DNA of 20,551 nt from an uncultured Acidobacteriota bacterium (GTDB taxonomy: Bacteria > Acidobacteriota > Blastocatellia > Pyrinomonadales > Pyrinomonadaceae), in NCBI GenBank assembly GCA_902826505.1, contig CADEFG010000014.1:1-20551 (forward strand), read 5' to 3'. The notes under the pieces are model-generated. The model saw only the letters and a program-made list of their open reading frames with translations. It ran no database searches and was not told where the DNA came from. Below, one piece after another: positions 8,778-14,933 of this stretch (positions are counted from its first letter, which is position 1; each line of letters opens with the position of its first letter). A program made the translations under genes and the position numbers.

Positions 8778-9551
8778 CTAATAGTTTTGCTCCTTTGGAA
8801 TTTGACTATTTGTAAGCCGTTGGAAAAAATCCGCCATCCATCTTTCGCCGGTTTTTTCGGGAAACTCGTCCGGATGTATTTCCGTCCATTTGAGAGCGAG
8901 AATCAACGGCAAAAAATTTACGATCGCGTTCAGATTTTTGCTGTCGCCGATTTGCCGCAAAGTCGCCGCCGATTTAATTTGAAATTCGATCATTTGAACG
9001 GTTTCAGGCGATGGATTGGAACAGTTTTCGGCTGGCGATGTGACCAAATATTCGCGGCACGCCAACGGACGCGCTTGATAGATCGAGCAGGCTTCGTCTT
9101 CCAAAAAAGGACACGCGATATTTTCGTAAAAATATTCCAAGACAACTTTTTCGCGCTCTTTTTTTGAAAGATACGCGCAGCGATCGAGTTTTTCAAACCA
9201 TCCGATTTCATGAAACCGCCGACACGCCTCATCAAAACGCTTTTTTATTTCCGCGCGGCGCGGGTCGGGTAAATTTTCGATCAGCTCGACGATGTTGTAG
9301 GCTTCAATTTCAGCCAACGGAATCGGCTGGTAGCAACACGCCGTGCAACCCTTTTTGCAGGAAATTGTTTGACCCGAATCTTCGACCGCGCTGATGCCCA
9401 TTTCGACAAACGAATTCGACATTTTTTGAAAAATGGGTAACATTCTTTGCGGTTTTACAGGTTTTGCCGGAACGGTCATCTGCATTTCTAATGGAATGCC
9501 GTTAATTGATAATTTAATCTGTCCGGTAATCCATTCGGAATCGTTTTCCAT
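8778..9551 (-). CDS. YkgJ-family cysteine-cluster protein
   Basis: A 257-residue protein with the YkgJ/CxxCxxCC-type signature: C65-K-K-G-C69-T-A-C72-C73, then C147-P-F-L...C155-S-I-Y-x-x-R-P-L-A-C165-R, and C177. Families with this pattern are annotated as putative zinc or iron-sulfur chelating proteins; the biochemical role is unproven. No signal peptide or transmembrane segment is seen, so it should be cytoplasmic. The first 60 residues are specific to this protein. It lies between the first FHA gene and tssK in the same orientation, 58 bases after the former. Such proteins are not part of the canonical T6SS core, so its place here may be functional or accidental. Confidence 0.8.
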   Translation of the reverse strand: MENDSEWITGQIKLSINGIPLEMQMTVPAKPVKPQRMLPIFQKMSNSFVEMGISAVEDSGQTISCKKGCTACCYQPIPLAEIEAYNIVELIENLPDPRRAEIKKRFDEACRRFHEIGWFEKLDRCAYLSKKEREKVVLEYFYENIACPFLEDEACSIYQARPLACREYLVTSPAENCSNPSPETVQMIEFQIKSAATLRQIGDSKNLNAIVNFLPLILALKWTEIHPDEFPEKTGERWMADFFQRLTNSQIPKEQNY

Positions 9552-9609
9552 AGCGTTTAGTTGTCTTAATGCAATTTCAGTCGAGGGAAATTTATTGCCC
9601 GAATTGATA

Positions 9610-10896
9610 CTAAAATATTATTGCTTCGGCATTGACGTTAAAATCTTTCGGATTTTGCGTTATTGTGCCGATGATCAGAAAGCGAAGCGCAAAATCATAT
9701 TCGGCATCGCTGATTTTACCTTGCTTTTTCAAAAACCAAATCGTTCGGATCTCACGCGGGCTGACACCCGGATTTTTTTTCGCCAACGCCTCTAAAATGT
9801 TACGCAAATCCTTGAATTTTCCCGCTTTTCCTTGGTTATAAGCGGCAACCATCAGCAAACAATCATCCGCCAGATTATTGGCAAGCGAAATCCGCAAATC
9901 TCCCCAGATCGGAAGCATCGTTTTGGCGACCTCGAGCGGATTTCCGCGATTATTGCCGATCTCGGTTAACGCGGCGACCGCCAAAAATTGCGCCGTTAAG
10001 CCTTTTGTTTGCGCCAGCGATTCAAATTGCGAAGCGTTGCTTTTGACGGCTTTGAAATTTTCGGCTAAATTGCTCGAACCTTTAAACGGCGCAATTTTGG
10101 AATTAATGATTTCAATTTCCGTATTTTTTAAAAAAGCGTTCGGGTCATTGAGCGCGATGCGTCGCAAAAAAGCAGCGGAATTCTGCTCGATTTTTTTTAA
10201 ATCGCCGGAGGCTTCCGGCGGTGGTGTCGTGTTTGTTTCTTCGGGCGACGGCGAAATTGTCGTGCCGTTGCCGACCGTTGAAGATGATTTCGGAGTCGGC
10301 GATACTTTTGTTTTTTCGGGCGTTTCGTCAGGCGTTGGATAATAAGTAACGATTTCTTTGTTTTGGCTGTTATTTCCCCCGCCATTTCCCCCGAAAAGGA
10401 AAAGAAGTCCGCCGCCGCAAAGCAAAACAAGAATTCCAAGAACCGGCGCGATGATAAAAACGCTGGTCGGAATTGCCGAACCGGTTGCGCTTGCGCCTGC
10501 CGTCGCGCTTTGGTTACCGGAAGCACCCAAACTTCTTGATGATCCTTCTGAATCATCCTTGTTTTCGTTAACAGATCGGTTTCCTTTCGGTTTATCGGAA
10601 ATCAACTCAACTTCTATTTCCAAACCGCCGCCCAAATTCAATTGATCGCCGTCTTTGAGCGCAATCGGATCGTGCAGAACTTCGCCGTTGAGAGTCGTTC
10701 CGTTGCTCGAACCGCAATCGGAGACGATGAAAACTTCGGCAAAGGTTTCAATTTTGACGTGCTGACGCGAAAGTTTGCCGTTCGAAATACTCAGTTCGTT
10801 TTCCGAATGTCTGCCGATGAAAAATTTATTTACTCCGACCAAAACCCGCCGGTCTTCGCCATTTTCATCCCTAAATTTAAGCCAAAGCTCAGTCAT
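9610..10896 (-). CDS. FHA - transmembrane - degenerate transglycosylase-like protein (paralogue 1)
   Basis: A 428-residue protein. The FHA domain at residues 5-98 has the phosphothreonine-binding residues G28-R29, S43-R-Q-H46 and S63-S-N-G-T67 with N70. A Ser/Gly/Ala-rich linker leads to one transmembrane helix (about 145-169), then a Pro/Thr-rich spacer (180-230) and an extracytoplasmic helical domain. That domain resembles the C-terminal half of MltD/Slt-type lytic transglycosylases: M-V-A-A-Y-N-Q-G (349-356) matches the A-A-Y-N-x-G motif and T-Q-N-P-K-D-F (413-419) matches the end motif of its paralogues. The E-S...G-L-M-Q catalytic segment is missing, so it is probably a binding rather than a cutting domain. 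A strong hairpin sits just upstream of its ATG. No Shine-Dalgarno sequence is evident. Confidence 0.78.
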   Translation of the reverse strand: MTELWLKFRDENGEDRRVLVGVNKFFIGRHSENELSISNGKLSRQHVKIETFAEVFIVSDCGSSNGTTLNGEVLHDPIALKDGDQLNLGGGLEIEVELISDKPKGNRSVNENKDDSEGSSRSLGASGNQSATAGASATGSAIPTSVFIIAPVLGILVLLCGGGLLFLFGGNGGGNNSQNKEIVTYYPTPDETPEKTKVSPTPKSSSTVGNGTTISPSPEETNTTPPPEASGDLKKIEQNSAAFLRRIALNDPNAFLKNTEIEIINSKIAPFKGSSNLAENFKAVKSNASQFESLAQTKGLTAQFLAVAALTEIGNNRGNPLEVAKTMLPIWGDLRISLANNLADDCLLMVAAYNQGKAGKFKDLRNILEALAKKNPGVSPREIRTIWFLKKQGKISDAEYDFALRFLIIGTITQNPKDFNVNAEAIIF

Positions 10897-10906
10897 AAAT
10901 AGTTGA

Positions 10907-10958
10907 GAGTTGAGAGCAGCGAGTCAGAATTTTTCGCTCCACTCGCTGCTCTCAACTC
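10907..10958. repeat. Perfect 18-bp inverted repeat (hairpin) between FHA paralogues 1 and 2
   Basis: Arms GAGTTGAGAGCAGCGAGT (10907-10924) and ACTCGCTGCTCTCAACTC (10941-10958) are perfect reverse complements with a 16-base loop. The left arm runs on into a second GTTGAGAG copy at 10902-10909. In the minus-strand transcript the hairpin lies about 10 bases before the ATG of paralogue 1. No T-run follows on the minus strand, so it is not a classical terminator; a REP-like dispersed element, an mRNA processing site or a translational control structure are all possible. Confidence 0.85.
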
Positions 10959-10963
10959 TTTAC

Positions 10964-12412
10964 TCATTTCGTATAGGTCGAAAGCGGCTGCAGATTGACG
11001 CCGAAGTCCTGCGGGTTTTCGCCGATGATGGCGGTCGCAAAAAATTTCGGAACATATTTGATGTTTTCGCCGCTAAACTGTTTTCCGGCACCGCCTTGCA
11101 TCAGGTTTTTATTTGCCGCGAGCGTCCAAAAACTTCGATTCTGTCCTGCCGCGCCCGCCAAAACCTTATCCAGATTTTGGCTCAAATTGCCTTGTCCGCT
11201 ATTGAAACTCGCAATCGCGAGCGGCACGCTGTCCGGTGCGGTTCCGTATCTTGCAATCAAAGACTTTAGATATTTCGCACCCGCTGCCGCCGATTTTTCG
11301 GGATTGCAGCGATCGTTCGGGTTTTTGTCGGCGTCGTAATCGCCCCACGACGAGGCAAGGAATTGAAACATTCCTTTCGCGCCCGTGTTGCTTGTCAGAC
11401 ACGGACAATGTTCGCCTTCGATCATCGCAACATAGATCCCGATTTCCGCTCTGATGCCTTCGGTCAGAAAACTGCGTACCACGAGCGGACTTGTTTTCGT
11501 GGCGCGATTCAGAACGCTTGTAAAATCGCTCGAAATCCAGCCGCTCTGTTCGCACGAATCTTTTTTTGCCTTGTTCAAACGGCTCGCGTAGCCGTTGACA
11601 TACATTTTTATTTCTTTGACGGCTTCGGGCGGAATCGGGTCGCTTTTCTGATTGCCGATGATGCGCGCAATTTTTTCCGCTTTAACGGCAATATACGTGT
11701 TTTTGTCGTTTTCCGACATATCCTGATATTTACCTTTCGGCAGAACGACGGTCGTGCCGCTGTTCGTTACTTCGACGGTTTTATTCTCAATCGTCTCAGT
11801 ATTGCCCGGAGTAACCGGAGAATTGTCGGTCGAAGCCGATGGTTTCGGCGTTTTGTTTGAGTTTTTATTATCGTTTCGATTGTCGGGCGTTTCGGTCGGA
11901 TAATCTTCATACGGCGTTTCCTGAACGATTTCCGGTTCGTCATTGCCCAAAACTTTGACACCGATCAAAACCGCCGAAATGCTGATGACCAAAAGCGCAA
12001 ATCCGACCAAAGCCAAAGGAATCAGAAGCGGAAAACCTTGCGAATCCGCGCCGGAAGCCGCGACGGTTTTGGCTTTTTCATCGGAATTGTTTGTTTGTTG
12101 GGACGATTGTTTACTGGAAATTTTGATCGACAGCGTCGTGTAATGCCCGATCTTGATCTTGTCGCCGTTATAAAGCACGGTTCCGTTCGGACTGACCGGC
12201 TCGCCATTGACAAAACTGCCGTTGGTCGAATTTTCGTCAAGAATCCAAACATTATCGCCTTCGCGATGAATCGTCGCGTGAAGACGCGACAAACCGTCGT
12301 CGTCAAAACGATAATCGGCTTCGCTTCCACGTCCGAACGACACTTTGCCGTCCTCGAGCGCGATTTCCCGCGAACCTTCGTCAGTCGGATATGTCAGAAT
12401 CACTTCGAGCAT
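10964..12412 (-). CDS. FHA - transmembrane - lytic transglycosylase protein with intact catalytic motif (paralogue 2)
   Basis: A 482-residue protein. The N-terminal FHA domain (about 4-97) has G27-R28, S42-R-L-H45 and S62-T-N-G-S66. One transmembrane helix lies at about 128-151, followed by a Thr/Asn/Pro-rich spacer (160-215). The extracytoplasmic lytic transglycosylase domain (about 230-475) has a candidate catalytic E332, with G344-A345 exactly 12 residues on and G-M-F-Q-F (347-351), the same spacing as in Slt70. A-A-G-A-K-Y-L-K (376-383) and A-S-F-N-S-G (401-406) follow, with the MltD-like end motif A-I-I-G-E-N-P-Q-D-F-G. It should cleave peptidoglycan glycan strands with 1,6-anhydro product formation. 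The start is 2 bases after the stop of paralogue 3, so translation is probably coupled. Confidence 0.85.
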   Translation of the reverse strand: MLEVILTYPTDEGSREIALEDGKVSFGRGSEADYRFDDDGLSRLHATIHREGDNVWILDENSTNGSFVNGEPVSPNGTVLYNGDKIKIGHYTTLSIKISSKQSSQQTNNSDEKAKTVAASGADSQGFPLLIPLALVGFALLVISISAVLIGVKVLGNDEPEIVQETPYEDYPTETPDNRNDNKNSNKTPKPSASTDNSPVTPGNTETIENKTVEVTNSGTTVVLPKGKYQDMSENDKNTYIAVKAEKIARIIGNQKSDPIPPEAVKEIKMYVNGYASRLNKAKKDSCEQSGWISSDFTSVLNRATKTSPLVVRSFLTEGIRAEIGIYVAMIEGEHCPCLTSNTGAKGMFQFLASSWGDYDADKNPNDRCNPEKSAAAGAKYLKSLIARYGTAPDSVPLAIASFNSGQGNLSQNLDKVLAGAAGQNRSFWTLAANKNLMQGGAGKQFSGENIKYVPKFFATAIIGENPQDFGVNLQPLSTYTK

Positions 12413-12414
12413 TT

Positions 12415-13926
12415 TTATTTAGCAACAACCGGATAAAGCTCCGAAATCGCGCGGTCTTTCTTGAGTCCGAATTTCGGAGGATTTTCCGCCACGATCGCCG
12501 CGGCGAAAAACCGCACGACTTCTTCACGCTGTTTCGGATCGGTAATAACTTTCCAAAAATCTGAACGGTCTGCGGGCAAACTCGCTTTCCAGATATTTGC
12601 TTCCTGGACGGTTTTACCGAAAGCCGCGACCGCGTAAACGATGTCATTGTCGAAAGTCTTGACAAGCAAATCTTCAATATAAAGCGCCGCTACTTTCGAC
12701 GCGCAATCCTGCGTCGGATCGGACAAAGTTTGTGTTCCGCAAACTACATTATAAGTGTTTGCCGTCGCAAAATCATTCGACATTTGCCACAAGCCCTCGT
12801 TCGCGCCCTGTTTTTCGGGATTAAATTTACTGCGACTCATCGCCAAAATATAGGGAAGCGAGGCGTCCAAACTTTTATCGCGGACAAACGACTGATTAAT
12901 GATGTCCTGATAGACGGTCGCGCGCTGAGAATAACCTGCTGCCGATGAATACTCGGCACTCTTTTTCTGAACTTCCTTGAGAAATTCAGGATTTGAAATA
13001 TTATATTTGAAACTTCCGCCCGTAAACTTGCCGATAACTTTGGTGGTCATCGTCTGGACATCGATCAACGTCACCTGCTTGCCTTGCGGTGTTGGCGGTG
13101 TTGGCGTGGCGGTCGGTCCGGTTATTGGGGTCGGCGGCTTCGTGATTTCTTTTGTTTCAAATTGAAGCGCGACCATTCGCGTTTGCGGAATTTTATTTCC
13201 CTCGGCATCTTCCAGCACAACTTGCAGATTATAAAGCCCGCCGTCAGCCAGTTCCGGATAATTTTTCGGGTCGATCTGCGCCGTGTATGGCTCGACGTTC
13301 AAATTGGCGATTTCTTTATCGTTCAGCAAAATTCGGACGAGACTGACGCACGCGCCATTTGTTACGTCAACCTTGATCTCGGTTTCCTGCGAAATACTTT
13401 CACCGTTGACAGGACTGACGATTCGCGCCGTCGCATCGCATTTTGAAGTGCCTGTGCCTGGAATGGAAATATAGATTGCGGCGACCGCAAAAACAACCGC
13501 CAAACCGCAAACCGCGCCCGTCACCCCGAGAATGACGGGCAGTTTTGAAGATTTTCCGGCGCTGTCCGCTGTTTTGGCTTCTTTGACCGATTCGGTGGTG
13601 ACCGCTTCGGAAGCCTCGTCGGCGTCTTCCGGCGTTTCGTCTTCGACCATGAATTCGACGATCACCGAATTCCCGAGCGTAACAAAATCGCCGTTGTTTA
13701 ATTGAGCTTCGCCCGCGATCCTTTGACCGTTGATGGTTGTTCCGTTACTGCTTCCAAGATCGGTCACCACAAATTTGCCGTCTTTAAATGCAATTTCGGC
13801 GTGGTTGCGCGAGACATTTGTATTGTCGGGAAAAGAAACGGTATTGTCCGTTGTACGACCGAACGAGGTTGCGTCCTCGCCGATGGTCAATTCTCTTTCG
13901 TCAAATTTTAAAATTGCTCGTGCCAT
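12415..13926 (-). CDS. FHA - transmembrane - Ig-like - inactive transglycosylase-like protein (paralogue 3)
   Basis: A 503-residue protein. The FHA domain (about 3-93) has G23-R24, S39-R-N-H42 and S59-S-N-G-T63. An acidic linker is followed by one transmembrane helix (about 129-154). Residues 165-257 look like a bacterial Ig-like fold (begins A-R-I-V-S-P-V-N-G). A Pro/Thr spacer (262-282) leads to a transglycosylase-like domain (about 310-490). Its motif M-S-R-S-K-F-N-P (363-370) followed by G-L-W-Q-M (378-382) aligns with the catalytic E-S-x-F-N-P...G-L-M-Q, with Arg365 where the essential Glu should be; the A-A-Y-N-x-G motif is A-A-F-G-K (434-438). Activity is therefore unlikely. The end motif V-A-E-N-P-P-K-F-G shows homology to the other two FHA proteins. 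Confidence 0.82.
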   Translation of the reverse strand: MARAILKFDERELTIGEDATSFGRTTDNTVSFPDNTNVSRNHAEIAFKDGKFVVTDLGSSNGTTINGQRIAGEAQLNNGDFVTLGNSVIVEFMVEDETPEDADEASEAVTTESVKEAKTADSAGKSSKLPVILGVTGAVCGLAVVFAVAAIYISIPGTGTSKCDATARIVSPVNGESISQETEIKVDVTNGACVSLVRILLNDKEIANLNVEPYTAQIDPKNYPELADGGLYNLQVVLEDAEGNKIPQTRMVALQFETKEITKPPTPITGPTATPTPPTPQGKQVTLIDVQTMTTKVIGKFTGGSFKYNISNPEFLKEVQKKSAEYSSAAGYSQRATVYQDIINQSFVRDKSLDASLPYILAMSRSKFNPEKQGANEGLWQMSNDFATANTYNVVCGTQTLSDPTQDCASKVAALYIEDLLVKTFDNDIVYAVAAFGKTVQEANIWKASLPADRSDFWKVITDPKQREEVVRFFAAAIVAENPPKFGLKKDRAISELYPVVAK

Positions 13927-13943
13927 TTTTTTTGAGAAAAATA

Positions 13944-13998
13944 GGGAAAAGATTTTAGAAAATCGAGCCCGTTTTTTGCTGCTTTCTAAACTTTTCCC
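13944..13998. repeat. Long imperfect inverted repeat between the DUF4384 gene and FHA paralogue 3
   Basis: Arms 13944-13961 (GGGAAAAGATTTTAGAAA) and 13983-13998 (TTTCTAAACTTTTCCC) pair over about 16 bp with a 2-base bulge and a 21-base loop. It fills most of the 78-base gap. Without a GC-rich stem and a T-run in the minus-strand direction it is not a standard intrinsic terminator. Confidence 0.65.
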
Positions 13999-14004
13999 AA
14001 TCTT

Positions 14005-14880
14005 TTATTTCTTCATTTTACTAAGAACGAATGTTTCGATTATTTCTTCATTGTCCTTTGGATTGATATTGACAATCCGCATCGCAAACATTGAATCGCC
14101 CTGTTGCGAAATCAAATCCTGACCCGAATCTTCAATTAAATCGATCAAAGTTTTCGCGCCGATTTTCCCCGCGCTCAGCAAATTTGCCAGACTGACCCGC
14201 GTATTTTTGACATCGTTCGGCAAGTCAACCAGCGAATCACGCGTAAAGATCAGCGTGAAATATTCTTGCGGCGATTGCTCGTAGGGAAAAAGCGTCAAAG
14301 CGCAATCACGCGCTTCGGGCACGTATTCGGTCGGGCAATTGCGCGGCAGAACATATTCGATATTGGCTTTCACCTGATTGCTTCCGTTATTGACGAGCGT
14401 CGTCGGAAAGATAATTTCGCCGTCCGCTTCGGGCGCCGCCTGCCGGATCACGTAAAGATAACCCGATTGGTTTGCCTTGATCGACATCCGCAAACGGTCG
14501 TTCGGCGTAAAAGCGGCGATCGGATTAACTTCCGTTTCCTTGCCTTCTTTATCAACCGTCAAAAGCCGCAGCTGCGCCGCGAGCAGCGGAACTTGAATCG
14601 TTCTCACAACTTTTTTGACGACTTTTGTTTTTGACGTGTTTGATTTTTTATAATTCGTGCGGCTTTTTTTCTCGACGCGGACAATCGTTACTTTTCGGGT
14701 GACGTTGATTTTCTTCGCGACGGGTTTGGCTTTTGGGCGAATCGTTGTTTTGGCTTTTTGCCGGACGACCATCACGTCGTCAACCTGGGCAGAAACGCTC
14801 GAAACACCGATCAGCAAAATCCAGGCTCCCAAGCCGAAAAATATAAATTTGAGTTTTTTCTTATCCGTAAAAAATTTCAT
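14005..14880 (-). CDS. Secreted DUF4384-domain protein
   Basis: A 291-residue protein with a hydrophobic N-terminal segment after a basic start (KKKLKF, then about 11-30, ending VSSVSAQ), read as a signal peptide or anchor. A very basic Lys/Arg/Thr/Val-rich stretch (about 40-95) follows. The C-terminal two thirds match DUF4384: F-T-P-N-D-R-L-R-M-S-I-K (124-135), S-G-Y-L-Y-V-I (139-145), I-I-F-P-T-T (156-161), Y-V-L-P (176-179) and F-T-L-I-F-T-R (208-214). The domain's function is unknown; it is often found with envelope and signalling proteins. A GAGGAAA ribosome-binding site sits about 8 bases before the ATG. It is the second gene of the operon, between the FGE-like gene and the FHA genes, so it is probably part of the same envelope complex. 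Confidence 0.75.
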   Translation of the reverse strand: MKFFTDKKKLKFIFFGLGAWILLIGVSSVSAQVDDVMVVRQKAKTTIRPKAKPVAKKINVTRKVTIVRVEKKSRTNYKKSNTSKTKVVKKVVRTIQVPLLAAQLRLLTVDKEGKETEVNPIAAFTPNDRLRMSIKANQSGYLYVIRQAAPEADGEIIFPTTLVNNGSNQVKANIEYVLPRNCPTEYVPEARDCALTLFPYEQSPQEYFTLIFTRDSLVDLPNDVKNTRVSLANLLSAGKIGAKTLIDLIEDSGQDLISQQGDSMFAMRIVNINPKDNEEIIETFVLSKMKK

Positions 14881-14896
14881 TCTCAGTTTCCTCGCA

Positions 14897-14917
14897 AGTT
14901 TTCTGACGCTGAAAACT
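14897..14917. repeat. Short perfect hairpin between the FGE-like and DUF4384 genes
   Basis: AGTTTTC (14897-14903) and GAAAACT (14911-14917) form a 7-bp stem around a 7-base loop, just upstream of the ribosome-binding site of the DUF4384 gene. Small and A/T-rich, so it may be incidental. Confidence 0.4.
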
Positions 14918-14933
14918 CGGTTTATTTGCTTTG

